This document shows positions 1 through 11,684 of a DNA stretch of 64,000 nt, in pieces. The translations under genes were made by a program, and so were the position numbers. The DNA comes from Pontederia crassipes (Eukaryota > Streptophyta > Magnoliopsida > Commelinales > Pontederiaceae), in contig CM060198.1 of assembly GCA_030549335.1 (NCBI GenBank), positions 52,512,995-52,576,994 on the forward strand, in the 5' to 3' direction. Every line of letters starts with the position of its first letter. Within the stretch, counting starts at the first letter, position 1. Below the pieces are notes generated by a model. The model worked only from the letters and a program-made list of their open reading frames with translations. It searched no databases and was not told where the DNA came from.

Positions 1-386
1 TGTAGGTTCATGTTCATGGAAAATGTTTCAAATTTTTGACTTATTTCAATTTCAAGCCCACAAAATCATAAATGGTTAAATAAAATCTATTAAGAGTATA
101 ATCATTTTTGCATGCTCATAAATTTTTTTAGCATCAAGCACATGTATACATAATTAGTTTGTGTACAAAATATATTATGCAAATTCATAACACAAAAGAG
201 TGTGACATGAAGTTAGGTCTATATTTTATTTGAAAATGATACATTTACCATTACATTCGTGTCTTCACATTTTCAAATCCACTTATCATTTGCTTTACAT
301 GTGAGGTATACATGAAAAATAATCATTTAGCTTTTAGTACCCAAACTCCTTTGGGTCCAATCTTGTTAGTCAAGGTTCCTTCGAAA

Positions 387-1620
387 TTATTTTCTTACTT
401 TACATTGATATGCATAATGACCGTAAAATCCACATGCAAAATAAGTATTATGTGAATTTTTTAAGTATTCATCATAAAAATATTTAGATTTCCAATAAGA
501 ATTTTCATGTCTGAAGTATTTCCTAAAATTACTTTTCATTACATGAGTGATGGCATTATTTTGTATATCTTTCAATGTAGTATTTTCCTTCTTTATTTCT
601 TCTAATGAACATGTCAACTCTAAAACTTCACATGCATAGTTAATTTCCAAGGAATCAATTTTACTTTTCAAATTTTCATTATTGAAAAAAACATGTATTC
701 TTTTCTTCTTTTAATTTCTCAAACTTATGTAGTAATTCTTCATTTTTCTTTTTAAGTGCAAGATATCTTTTTATAAGAGCGAAAAATTCTTTGTGCATAT
801 CAAGTCAAATATCTTCTTCAGAGTTTGATAAGTCATTATTTGAATTTGAGAAGTTAGAAGTTACCTTTTCGTTATGTACCATTAGGCATTGGTATGCATC
901 CTCACAAGAAGAGCTTGATGAGTCATTTGCTTCACCTTCACTTGACTCTTTATTTTTTTTTTCTTTTCTTTCTAAATTGTTTCTTTTTTGTCCTTCTTTG
1001 TGAGACTTGAATGTCTTTTTTTATGATGTTTACATGATCTTCTAGTTGGCTTATCATTCTTCTCCTTATTTTTCATCGACTTGAAATATTTATCGAGCGT
1101 GTGAGTCTCTTTTCGTCAACTTCTTCTTCACTTGAGTCCTTCCTTTTTGTTTGCCTTCAATGCCAATATTTTCTTTTGTGGAGCATTTGCTTCTTTATCT
1201 TCCTAAATTCCGATCTCAGGTTAAAAGTGAACCAATAATATCATGAAAATCTATCTTGTTCAAATTTTTTTTTTCAATTACGGATCTTTTTTTAAGTCAT
1301 TTGGAGGAGAGAGACCTAAGAAACTTTTTTACCTTTTGAGAGTTAGTTATTGGCTCGCCCAAAGAGACTAAGTCATTCACAATATCGAACTGTACAATCA
1401 TTTCATTTATAAATTCTTTTTCACGCATTTTAAAAGAATCATATTGATGATTTAAAATATTTAATATTCATTTTTTAACTTTATCCATTCCTTCATAAGC
1501 AACAATGAGTTTTGTCCAAATCTCATTTGCACTTTAATAACTCAAAATGCGATTAAACTTCGTTGGATTCGAAGCACGATATAAAATATTTTTAGCTTTC
1601 CAATCAACTTTTGAAAAAAT
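387..1620 (-). pseudogene. Broken Copia gag (UBN2-like region and degenerate zinc knuckle)
   Basis: The minus-strand translation in shifting frames gives a gag-like series. Around 1500-1300 it reads EGMDKVKK, then a stop, then a stretch with NHQYDSFKMREKEF and LVSLGEPITNSQKVKKFLRS, which matches the layout of the Copia gag UBN2 region. At about 450-405 a CCHC-like knuckle reads CGFYGHYAYQC, but its first cysteine appears to be missing. In-frame stops and at least one frameshift lie between these blocks, so no functional capsid protein can be made. In the family, gag packages the element RNA into particles. This copy can only be a passive relic. Confidence 0.6.
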
Positions 1621-1861
1621 TCTTTCTCTTTTGGTGTATTCTGAAGGTATTTTTTCATATAAATAATAACATTTTTGAACAATATCCCACATGTCAATAT
1701 TAATAGAATATATGTATGCTTGTATCCCAATTTTTCAATATGCAAAATTTGATGCATTAAAGAGCGAAGTACAACTAATTGATTGTCTTTAAGAAAAACT
1801 AAATTCATTTGATGACATAGCTCTAAAAAATGTTTAAATCTTAAAAAACAAGAACAACTTT

Positions 1862-1873
1862 GCTTTGATACCA
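1862..1873 (-). other. Primer-binding site, initiator tRNA-Met type
   Basis: The minus strand reads TGGTATCAAAGC two bases after the LTR end. The usual plant Copia site is TGGTATCAGAGC, so one base differs. This fixes the orientation and type of the element. Confidence 0.75.
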
Positions 1874-1875
1874 AT

Positions 1876-3064
1876 TGTAGGATCCCTATGCACAAAGGGG
1901 GGGGGGTGAATTGGTGTTAAAATATGAAAATATCAATTTCATAAAATACGTTGTGAAAGTTTAAAATTGATTCATTAAACTGCAAATCAAATCATATCAC
2001 ATGCACGATAAAATAGGAAGAAAAGGGAGAGAGAATGCAAACATAAAGAATACAGTGGTTTGTTGACGAGGTTTGGCCACACCTTGACCTATGTCCCCGC
2101 TCTGACATTTCGACCTTAAGACCATCGAAAATTCCACTAATCACTTTTCCTTCGTTCCAAATGGGGCAAGGAAAAAATTATTTACACCACCATCTTTTCT
2201 CTGCTTCGAGAGGTAAGGCGCATCTCTCCTCTTAGAAAGCTTATATAGTCCGAGAGGTAAGATATAACATCTTCTACACAGGAGCTCACACTCAATTTTC
2301 TAAGAAGATGTTTCTCTCTTTTACAATGCCAAACTCACAAGTAGAGTAGAGAGAAAGAAGAGAAAATAAAGCAATAACTACAATATAATGATTTTCCTTT
2401 GAAGCTTGATGTTTCCCTTGAGTGCTTTTAGAATTCTGAACCCCTTTTTTATAGGTCTCTTTGGATAATATGGTCGTTGCTATTTGATTTAGCCAAAACT
2501 AGTTGTTACTTTTCATTTTGACTGGTTGTCTACTTTAATGGACCAGTCAATATAGACCCATTGCGAGATTTTCTTAGTGACAACATCTGTTGGTCAACTG
2601 GTCTATCGATCAGACCATCGACCGGTATAGTCTCATCTTTTTAAAATTCGGCCTCTTAGCTCGGTTGATCGGTGCAACGAACGAAATGTCGACTGGTGTA
2701 ATCTCGACATTAAATTTTTGTATTGACCGGTTGGCCAGTTGCCTGATCGGTCGACCGGTTCTTTGATCGGTCTTCACTACTTCGACCGATAAGTTGATCA
2801 TCTTGTACTATTTTGAGCATAACTTTTTGCATGGTTATCCAAATGAGATAATCTTGAGTTCTATGAAAAGGTAATAGAATTATCTACAACTTTAATATTC
2901 ATCGCTTGATGTAAATCTCATGGGAACATAGACAATTTTGAATCAAAAATTTAATATATAAAACAACTTATTTCTATTTAATCTTCTTCAGCATATAATC
3001 CTTATCTTTCGAGGTTTGTATCATCAAAATATAATTATATATGGCATAAAACTTTGCTCCAACA
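1876..3064 (-). repeat. 5' LTR of the Copia-type element
   Basis: On the minus strand the LTR starts TGTTGGAGCAAAG (3064 downward) and ends GGATCCTACA (1876). This gives the standard TG...CA ends and a length of about 1.19 kb. It contains a TATA-like box (minus strand, about 2453-2446). The 3' boundary is fixed by the adjoining primer-binding site. Confidence 0.72.
2445..2454 (-). promoter_or_regulatory. TATA-like box inside the Copia LTR
   Basis: The minus strand reads CCTATAAAAAAGG here, in the middle of the LTR, where the U3/R promoter of a retrotransposon is expected. The call rests on position and motif only. Confidence 0.45.
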
Positions 3065-3835
3065 GACCCAATTAGTCATCTGATCTAATTGTCAGTTCCT
3101 TTACGAGAACATGTTGTTTATATAAGTCATGTTTAAATATAAATTTATGAGATGGATTGTGTTAGTTTAATCCTCTTTTTATTTGAATGTAAATTATAAT
3201 ACAGGTGTTAAGAAACTTTTAGATAAAATATTTTATTATTCTTACAAAGTTTTATTTTCTTTTTACTTGATGACAATAATTATTTTTGACCTCTCTAAAA
3301 TGATCAATTTGGTGGAATTAATTTCAAGTCATGTGATGAGCTTATGAATACCAACTTAATTTTAATTAATTTTTTTAAATAATATCCAAACAAAAAATTA
3401 TCAAACTCATCCCACATTAATTAAACCTAACTCTCCTCCACTAAATCCCTCATCCAAAGAGAAAGCAAATCCAAATCTCGAACGAGCCGACTCTAAATGG
3501 CTTCGATTGAACTGGGACAAAAGTTAGGATTATCCTAATTGTCCCATTCAATCATAAGAATAAAAAAAATTAAAATATGATAATAAAAATATTAATGTTA
3601 TGATATACATATAACGATGATAAATTAAATTATATATAATAATATAATATAATTCATGTTTAAATATACAATAAAAAATATATTAACTACTATAAACACA
3701 AATATAATATTTTCTAAATAATTTGATATATTAAATAATAAATACAACCAAGTCGAAACACAATGTTTCGGTCGAGTCTCAAGATGTGAAGCCCAATCTT
3801 GATCCTGTTACATATGATCGGCAAAAGATAACTTA
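3065..3835. other. AT-rich spacer, no gene seen
   Basis: Low-complexity AT-rich sequence with stops in all frames. No splice-consistent exons, tRNA or inverted repeats were recognised. Confidence 0.55.
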
Positions 3836-4152
3836 GGCAGTGTTTGGCAACGATGAGATTTGAGAACTTAAGTTCTCGGAACTTAATGACATGACCCTTA
3901 AGTTTTCAATTGATGTTTGACAAAAAATTGAACGAAATCCTAGAACTTTCCCGGTCGATGTGACATTTTCTTCCCTAGTTCTCACTCGCCAACGACAAGT
4001 TCTCGCCCATCGCAAGAACTTTAGTTCGGGGGATTTGCGGGATGTTTTGGTTTGACGCAAACGAAAGTTCTCGTGGGACCCACGAAAACTTTCGTTAGTG
4101 TTTGGAGGAATTTGCAGAAATTTTACTCGTAAATCACCATCCAAACACGGCC
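3836..4152. mobile_element. Candidate MITE of about 317 bp
   Basis: The left end reads GGCAGTGTTTGG (3836-3847). The right end is CCAAACACGGCC (about 4141-4152), i.e. GGCCGTGTTTGG inverted. The interior is richer in GC than its surroundings and has internal inverted pieces (GAGAACTTAAGTTCTC near 3860 is palindromic). No convincing target duplication was found, so the superfamily is left open (PIF/Harbinger or hAT-like ends are both possible). Confidence 0.42.
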
Positions 4153-5997
4153 CAAAGTATTTATTTTTAATATAAAATAACATATTTGTTCATAAATGTT
4201 ATATTTACATATGAGTTAATTAATATTGACCGTTAATATTTTATTAACATATTTTCAAATTTAAGATATATTGTTATATCATATGTAATACAATATAATA
4301 TTCTTAGAAATTCATAATAATGATAATATTTGATATTAAAGAAGTATAATATTTCATTAAAACATGATTTAATAATTAGTAACTTGAAATTTAATTTTGA
4401 TGAAAGACAATATTGAATTCATACTATAATATTGAATATTAGATGATAGTGGAGCTGTGGAGTTCACAAAAGTAAGACTAATATGTACAATATATGAAAA
4501 CAAAGTGAAATAAAATGTTCTCAGGATCTTTTTATTTATTTTTAATTTTTAACATTAAATAAATTCATTTGTACTAATATCGAGGATAGGTAGGATCGTA
4601 AAATTTTACTCATAGTAAGATCCAACTATATATTCAGTATAAATTTTATATTTGAGATTCTTTCGATGGGGTTAAAATCGTTTTCTCTAATATAGTAAGA
4701 TCTTACTAACCGAATTGAGATGAAAGTGCCACCTCCTGCTCACCCATAATCCAATTTACCGTCTGGAACCAAATGACAAATTAGGGCTTCTAACCAAATT
4801 TTCTGCCTTTTTAAGTGAGAATAAAATAAATGCAAAAGATAAACACTTACCAAATACAAATTTTTAGTGGAAAATTAATAGTTGTCCTCACCACTTTGTA
4901 CAATTAGATTAATCGTGAAAATAAAGTGAAAGATAAAAAAAGATAATTCTATGTATCTATATGATACTAATTAAATTGAACATCTATATATATTTTCATG
5001 TGATGATTATGCATTAAGTATATATAAGAATGAAGGTAATTGATTGCTGATATACTATTTAAAAGGTTACAGAAATATTTTAAAATTTTCACTGGGTTCA
5101 CTATTTAAAAGATGATAAAAATATTATGAAGGTAATTGATTGCGAAGGTAGAAATAATTTTCACCGGGTTCAAGATTTTATGCTCATAAATTTTGTTACA
5201 AGTTTTTTAATTCATTTTTCTTAACAAAAAATCTCTAATCCAAATTATCCACATATAGCCTTTTATAACTAAACTATTATTGAACAATAAAAATGCAAAC
5301 TAAAAAAAGTTAAATATATTTTTTTATTAAAAGGACACATACTCAATATAAGAATTTTGTCAATGTAATAAATGATAAAGGAATTATGAGATGGCAGAAA
5401 TAGAGAAAAATTATGGCGCACTCACAAAAAAAAAATGCTGCTTGTGAGTGAATTCGAAGCACTACCATCCAACGTTGCAACCAATAGAGCAGTTCAGAGG
5501 TTTTATTGCAAAGTTAACAAACACTCAGTATATGTGATATAAACTTTCATATACAATGAAACATTGTTGTGAATCTTGGCTATGTTTGCATGCATGAAAA
5601 AGCATTGTCTTGGCCTTGGGTGGTGAAAAATGTATTTTCTTGTTCATTAGATTAAAGAAATAGATAAATGGTAATTTAGATTAAAAAAGCAAAAAAAAAA
5701 GATAATACTTTTCTTAGGAATGGTGGACAGTGGACTGAACATAGATATAATTAACTAATGAGAAAACATCGGTAATCAAGTTTCGGTGGCAAATATTAAG
5801 AGGACCGTGTTCATACTTTCATGGATGGCAAATATCAAGAGCTGTTTATGGAATGACTAAATTAATAAAGAATTAGTTATCATTTATAATGTTAAAGAAT
5901 GGAATTAGTATCAATTATGGGCAATAAGATGTCGTTGGCCTTTGTGAATTAATTGTTGGCAGTGAATTTTTTATTAAAGAAAAAGTGTATATATATA
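4153..5997. other. AT-rich spacer with short direct repeats
   Basis: No gene is visible. TGAAGGTAATTGATTGC occurs twice (5031-5047 and 5127-5143), and TTTTCAC(T/C)GGGTTCA occurs twice nearby, suggesting a small local duplication. The rest is AT-rich sequence without features I can support. Confidence 0.5.

Positions 5998-6058
<61 letters not shown>
5998..6058. repeat. (TTA/ATT)n microsatellite
   Basis: About 20 uninterrupted trinucleotide units lie about 280 bp upstream of the protease homologue start codon. The tract is long and perfect, so it is likely to vary in length between individuals. Confidence 0.95.
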
Positions 6059-6060
<2 letters not shown>

Positions 6061-6269
6061 AGAGGCAGTATTGCTCATTATTATTACGAGGACAAGAAAA
6101 TAATATGATATTTGTTTTATGATAATAAAGAATAACTCCAACACACTTTTGTTTTACTTAAAACATCTCAAATAGTTAAGATGTAATATTAAAAATAGTA
6201 GCATTATCTAAACTAAATAGTTAAATTAATGTTTTGCCGAATATCATATTTAACAATCACGAAATGACG

Positions 6270-6276
6270 TATAAAT
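6270..6276 (+). promoter_or_regulatory. TATA box of the aspartic protease homologue
   Basis: TATAAAT lies 66-72 bp upstream of the ATG at 6342. This fits a transcription start near 6300 and a short leader. The call is by position and motif only. Confidence 0.55.
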
Positions 6277-6341
6277 GTGGAGCCCCACACCCCAACGCTA
6301 ATCCCAATTATCTGCATCCAATCCGTTAATAATATCCCGCC

Positions 6342-7679
6342 ATGGCCGTGGACTGCTTCCACAGTTGCTGCCGCCGGCGGTGCGGCCTCTTCTTCTTCCT
6401 CCTCCTCCTCCTCGCGCTCCCATTCTTCGCCCAGCCATTCGTCGTCCCGCTCATCCATCGCGACTCCCCCTCCTCCCCCTTCTTCGACCCGAACGCCACC
6501 CACGCCGACCGCTGGCGCGCCGCTTACCGCCGCTCGCTCTTCCGCCACGGCCTCATCCGCGCATCCTACTCCGGCTTCCACGACGTCGGCGGCGAGTACC
6601 ACATGACGTTAAGGCTCGGGCTGCCTTCGCCAATGAACGTCACGGGGTTCGTCGACGTCGCCGGCCCCCTCATCGAGACGCCCTGCGTGGACCCGCTGCT
6701 CCGCTTGCACTGGCCCCACGGGGCTCTCTACGACCCCACCAAGTCCTACACCAGGACATACGTGACCTGCGACGACCCCGTGTGCGCCGCGACGGAGAGC
6801 TGGTGCGCCGGCTACGGCGGCCCCAGGTGCGGCGTCTACTACGAGCCCACCGAGGGCGTCGAGACGACCGGCGTCCTGATGCGCGACTTCGCCATGATCC
6901 CGTACGTCGGCGGCAACGTGATGCAGCAAGATCTCGGGTTCGTGTGCGCCGGCGACGACAACCTCGGGACGCGGACGGCGTCGACGAGGGTCGGCCTCAC
7001 CGGGTCGAAACTCTTCTCCCTCGTGCAACAGATGGCGAGCACTGTGAACTACCGGTTCGCGCACTACTTCGCCCGCGGCCCGAGCAACACCAAGAGCCAC
7101 CTGCGGTTCAACGACAGCGTCGAGCTCACGGGGCTGATCATGCCGCTGACCGTGTGCACGGGCTTCAAGTACTCGTTCGAGATGCGGTACATGCCTCCGC
7201 CGCTCGTCGGCATCAGCGTGCAGTCCGAGATGCTGAACGTGCCGGCGGGGACGTTCAGGGCAAGCTGCAACCTGCAGTTCGACTCGCTGTCGCCGCTCAC
7301 CTTCTTGCCGAAGGCCGCCTACGACATGGTGGAGGCGGCCGTGCGCAGGCTGAGCAAGCTGCCGGAGGTGCCCGGGTCGTCTTTGTCCGGCGAGCCGTGG
7401 GATCTGTGTTTCCAGGGTTCCGAGAGCGACATCAGCCCCCTGTACCTGCCGTCGGTGAGGCTGCACTTCCAGTCGGAGTACAGCATAGTCCTGGGGTCGC
7501 TGAACACCTACGCGGAGGTGGACGACGAAAAGGTCTGTCTGATGATGGCGGCCACCGGCGAGCAGTGGGGGACGATAGGGACGATCGCGCAGGAGAACAT
7601 GTACGTGGCCTATGACCTCAAGAACATGCAGCTCTCCATGAATCCTAAGCCTAACTGTGACTGCCGAGTAATTTCTTAG
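6342..7679 (+). CDS. Nepenthesin-type (A1B) aspartic protease homologue, probably catalytically dead
   Basis: Single-exon 445-residue protein with a hydrophobic signal segment (about 15-31), then VPLIHRDSPSSPF, the hallmark start of plant CDR1/nepenthesin-like proteases. The fold signature continues to the end: a cysteine-rich region (115-163), TTGVL (175-179), LTFLPKAAYDMVEAAV (319-334) and GTIGTIAQENMYVAYDL (410-426). Active members use two aspartates in DTGS and DSGT. Here the first motif is DVAG (105-108) and the second is DSLS (314-317): both aspartates remain, but the flanking Thr/Gly/Ser and Gly-Thr that position them are replaced. The usual flap YGDGS is also absent (YYEPTEG at 166-172). 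N-glycosylation sequons (NAT 51, NVT 99, NDS 257) suggest secretion. The frame is open and GC-rich, so this looks like a maintained gene rather than decay. A role as a non-catalytic binding or inhibitor-like protein is inference. Confidence 0.85.
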   Translation: MAVDCFHSCCRRRCGLFFFLLLLLALPFFAQPFVVPLIHRDSPSSPFFDPNATHADRWRAAYRRSLFRHGLIRASYSGFHDVGGEYHMTLRLGLPSPMNVTGFVDVAGPLIETPCVDPLLRLHWPHGALYDPTKSYTRTYVTCDDPVCAATESWCAGYGGPRCGVYYEPTEGVETTGVLMRDFAMIPYVGGNVMQQDLGFVCAGDDNLGTRTASTRVGLTGSKLFSLVQQMASTVNYRFAHYFARGPSNTKSHLRFNDSVELTGLIMPLTVCTGFKYSFEMRYMPPPLVGISVQSEMLNVPAGTFRASCNLQFDSLSPLTFLPKAAYDMVEAAVRRLSKLPEVPGSSLSGEPWDLCFQGSESDISPLYLPSVRLHFQSEYSIVLGSLNTYAEVDDEKVCLMMAATGEQWGTIGTIAQENMYVAYDLKNMQLSMNPKPNCDCRVIS

Positions 7680-10029
7680 GAGGTTTATTTCAAAAAGAAA
7701 AAAAGAAAAAAAATCAACAGAAAAGCTTCCTCCTGTAGTTATCTAAATTATATTATGTGATAAAATGAAATTGTTCCTCTTTTAATTATGACATTAAAAA
7801 ATTATGAATGATACTCACATCCGTAAATTGCCCTAATAATTGTCAAAGTTGCACTCGTGCCCCATGCTGGGTTAAATTCATCTTTAAATGGACAAATATT
7901 AAAATTCTGATAAATTTTATCAGAAATATTATTTCAGTATTCTTGATGTTTTTCTTGACAGTATATCTTGAAGTTGCTCAATGTCCTTTAAGTTTTAATC
8001 AGAAATATAGTGCAATTTTTTCTTGAAGTACGTTCAATTAGTAAAAGAAAATTTCTTGGTTTATCAACTAATCATATGCGAAGAGTTAGGAGCATAAGAA
8101 ATATTCTATCAACCGGAAATCTACCTGACTAAAAGAATTTGAATTGAAAATAAATATATATATATATAGGATAGTCTTCTAGAAAATATCGTAAGAGACT
8201 GACTTATTATAAATATTTTTCTTTATATTATTTATTGTATAAGTTATCATCTTAAGTTACTCATATAATATTTGTATGATTTAATATTCTTCTATTATAT
8301 CTTAGAACTATTATTTGGCATGTTAATTTTTATATTAGACTTATAATATTAGCTGTGTTTATAATAAATTCTATTTTATTATTTAAAATTTAAAATATTA
8401 TCATATTAAAATAGGGGGCCTAAAGGTTTATACGAGGAATCCCATTTTCTAAAGAGTAAATTTTTAAAAGATTTTTAGATTAATTTTCTGCTGTCGAGCA
8501 GCTTTGAAACAACTTCTTAGTTGGCGTTAGATTAACGAATTTTACAGCAACAAAGCCAGAAATTTATTGATGAGAACCATTTCCAAAATTTATTAGTTCA
8601 ACTGTAAATAGTCCTCACTTTTTACTTGGAGTTAGCATCAACGTAGTTAAGATTGAGATTTTTCGTAAGATCGCATATGAGTGATCCTAAGATCCTACTT
8701 ATTAATAAAATATATATTTTTAAAATAATAAATATATTTTTTATAAATTTACCATATTTAAATATTAAATTTCACCTTAATAAATCATTTTTTATTAATT
8801 CTTAAGAAAAATTATATCAAAACATATTAAAAATAAAGAAAACATATTAAACTTCATCTAAATTAATTTTATTATCATAAATATATTTTTAATTAATATT
8901 TGAATGATTATATTAATCATATGATATCGTATAAGATCGTAAGATCACATGACAAAAATTAAGATATAGATATTGGTAAGGGACATTAAGTTTATAAAAT
9001 CATAAGATCTTAATATCTAGATCGAGATTTTGAATATCTTAATTATTATAATTAACATAATTGATTTCGACATCACCAGTAGTTAAGATATAATTGTTTA
9101 ACTAATATATGACTTACCTTTTTGTGGCATCTAATCATTGATCTTGATCGATGATGTTTAAGCTATGAAAAAATACATAATACAAAATCCATCAGGATGC
9201 ATTTGTATCTAATTAAGTTTTAATAAGAAGATACCTTTAGATCAAACTTGAAAGCATTAATGTAATAATTTCTTAAACGAATTAATTAAGTTATAATCGG
9301 ACCAGAGTTAGCCGACTTCAGTTAATAAGAATAGATACAACATGATTAAGGAAGGCATTTAACTCTTTTTTTTCGGTGAGCTTGTGCATGTAGTGGCGGA
9401 GTCGGACAATTTATTAAATGAGTTCACATATACTTATCAAATATTATTATAATCCTATAACTTAAATGTCTATATATTATAAAAATTTAAAAATATGCAT
9501 AAATATTTTAAGTAGAGAGTGGTATTAAAAAGGAAAATTACATTTGATTAAGAAATATCTTTTCTTAATGGTATAAAATAATAAAATTAAATAACATGTA
9601 TTTTAATTATAAAATTTAAATTACTCAAGATAAAAAAAATTTATTAAGTATATTCTCCTAATGAAGATTATTTGTTTCAAATACTTATTTGGACATAATT
9701 GTTAATTATATTGAAATTGCTTTGTAATGTAAAAATATTTTATAACCATGTAATGGAATAATAATTATGTAAATATGAATCTAACATAATAATATTTATT
9801 ATGATGATATGAAATTAACCATTTTATCAAAAGATAAATAAATAGCTGGTCAAAATTAAGCATTACAACATAATCTAAATATGAAACTAGTTTCTTATAT
9901 GTAAAATATTATGAAATAATTCTTTTAAATTCAGTAAAGTATGAAATAAGCTAAATTATGGATTCAAGATATTTAACAAAAATAATAAAAAATTTATGAC
10001 TAACATAATAATCAGAAATGCACAATTAA
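7680..10029. other. AT-rich intergenic region, no gene seen
   Basis: Very AT-rich sequence with a short TA run near 8157-8168. A TAGTGGCGGAGTCGG motif near 9392 resembles the end of some plant transposons, but no partner end was found. No exon structure was recognised. Confidence 0.5.
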
Positions 10030-10108
10030 AAAATAATATTTATTATATTAATAAAATGTGATCTATATACAATGGATCACATTTTATTAATATAATAAAT
10101 ATTATTTT
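10030..10108. repeat. Perfect 34-bp inverted repeat (hairpin)
   Basis: The left arm 10030-10063 and the right arm 10075-10108 are exact reverse complements over 34 bases, separated by an 11-base loop. The arm ends inward with AAAATGTGATC. No gene lies within 1.4 kb. Confidence 0.93.
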
Positions 10109-10243
10109 ATATATTTAAATGCTTGATATTTTTATGAACTTAATTTAATAGAGATAAATATATTTACTATCAAATATAAAAGTAATAGAGTAATAAGAAA
10201 AAGAATAGTTGCCAAGACTCGAGCCCATCTAATGAGTAAAGCT

Positions 10244-10700
10244 TAAACTATCGCGATTTTGTTTGCATCTAACATCAAATTATAGACTTATTTTTTTATA
10301 TTCCTAAATTATCATGATTTTTTCACTTTAGTTTTTTCGTCTACTCCTGTTACATTTTTCGTACTTTTACTTTTATCATTTATAAAAAGACTAAATTACA
10401 CATCCCTTCAGAAAAATATGAAATAACAATTAATATAAAAAAACAAAAAATTGTTGGAGGGATTAAAGTGGCAAACAACAAAAAAAAATTATCATTTATA
10501 AAAAAGATTAAATTACCCTCCCCGGTTTTTTTCTTTTTATTTTGAAAATTATTATTTGATGTGTTATGGAGGGAGAGGTAATTTAGTTTTTTCATAAATG
10601 AAAAAAGCAAAAGTAACAAAAAACATAAGTAGACGGAATGACCAAAGTAGAAAAATCGTGATAGTTTAGATATACAAAAAAAAGTCTATAATTTGAAATT
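10244..10700. mobile_element. Long-inverted-repeat MITE (Mutator-like type), copy 1
   Basis: The left arm begins near TTAAACTATCGCG and contains ATCATGATTTTTTCAC and CGTCTACT. The right arm carries the same blocks inverted (GTAGACGGA, AAATCGTGATAGTTTAGA near 10630-10670). The internal sequence holds shorter inverted pieces around (T)TAAATTAC. The copy is related to the split copy at 16741-16859 plus 20975-21370. The right end seems eroded relative to that copy. Confidence 0.6.
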
Positions 10701-10856
10701 CCTATATATTTAAATTAATTTATCACATCAATTTTTTTATATCACATCAACTTTTTAATTTCTTATCATTACGTTCCATTCTATTCAAACACTACGAAGA
10801 TTTACAATTCTAGTTGTCAAACACAGTCCTACTCTATTACTATAAGAATTATTTAT

Positions 10857-10927
10857 CTAGTGGGTGCACATCCATCTTTTTATCTACAAATTATTTCTAG
10901 TGGGTGCACATCCATCTTTTTATCTAC
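10857..10927. repeat. Two-copy direct repeat, 40-bp period
   Basis: The 31-base block starting CTAGTGGGTGCACATCC occurs at 10857-10887 and again, identical, at 10897-10927. Confidence 0.93.
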
Positions 10928-11684
10928 CAAATAATTTAAATAATCCCGGATCGCGAATCACACACGTGATAATGGCGTGTGAAGCTCCTAATAAATATTT
11001 CCTACGTTGATAAGAACTCAAGACTATCCACCAACTCTTCAGTCATATTTGCCATTTATATAAGCAAAATATGCCATTTATGTCACCTGAATTAAGACTG
11101 GTATCAAATTTAGGTTCAACTAACAACTACCTTATTGATCATTAATTGTCCTCGCAAATTATTTGCAATACAAAGCACATGTTTTCCTGTCCCGGCAAAA
11201 ATATTTGGCCCAACGGATGAGATCAATCAAGATCGTATTCATTGTTGTTCCTTTGATTGGTAAAAAGACCTTTACTCAATTTGCTACTATCATCGCATCA
11301 AGGTTGCTTTTTATTACCAGAATTGAACTTTTATTTATATTAAGATGAAATAGTAGGTGACACAATTAGATATAATATATATATGTGTGTGTGCGCGCGA
11401 TATACACACACCCATATATTATCTTTAGTTATGTCATTGATAGCCACATATATATTCATCATGGTTGGATAAAAAGTTCTGATGACTACCATCGAATAGT
11501 AAAGATTTTGATTTCGAACTCTTCTGAAATATGAATTTATTGCAGGAAAAGGAAGAGAGAGAGGAAAAGCAAACACCTTGAAGGTAAAGTAGTAGATGGA
11601 TACATGAAATAAGGCTGCAGTTAATGTAAGTACATAGGAAGTGAGCTTAGCTTGGAGATGGACCAAGTGGTGAATAATTAATGC
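10928..11684. other. Intergenic; 3' flank of the lipid-transfer-protein gene
   Basis: No gene was recognised. It includes the alternating purine-pyrimidine tract at 11375-11411. The 3' UTR of the minus-strand lipid-transfer-protein gene presumably starts at 11684 and runs leftward. Confidence 0.5.
11375..11411. repeat. Alternating purine-pyrimidine tract (AT/GT/GC then AT/AC)
   Basis: 25 bases of strict alternation (five AT, then GT, then GC dinucleotides) are followed after one phase break by ATATACACACAC. The GT and AC halves are inverted partners, so the tract could also form a hairpin. Confidence 0.9.

Larger units (their letters stand above)
1..3064 (-). mobile_element. Copia-type LTR retrotransposon, 5' part only (LTR, primer-binding site, decayed gag)
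   Basis: Read on the minus strand, this is the left end of a Ty1/Copia-like element: a 5' LTR (3064 down to 1876), a tRNA-Met primer-binding site directly after it, and then gag-like sequence running towards base 1. The pol genes and the 3' LTR would lie beyond the left edge of the window. Several stops and frame changes in gag show that the copy is dead. The 5 bp outside the LTR (3065-3069, GACCC) would be one half of the target duplication; the partner is outside the window. Confidence 0.75.

Noticed and set aside
2610..2801. 63-codon frame
   Set aside because: Lies within the Copia LTR; no known product is encoded there.
3833..4183. 116-codon frame on the minus strand
   Set aside because: Coincides with the candidate MITE at 3836-4152 and shows no protein family features.
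6277..7615. Long alternative frames on both strands over the protease homologue
   Set aside because: Arg/Pro/Ala-rich shadow frames caused by high GC. Only the frame 6342-7679 shows family similarity.
10380..10619. 79-codon hydrophobic frame on the minus strand
   Set aside because: Formed by A/T-rich inverted repeats of the MITE copy 1.
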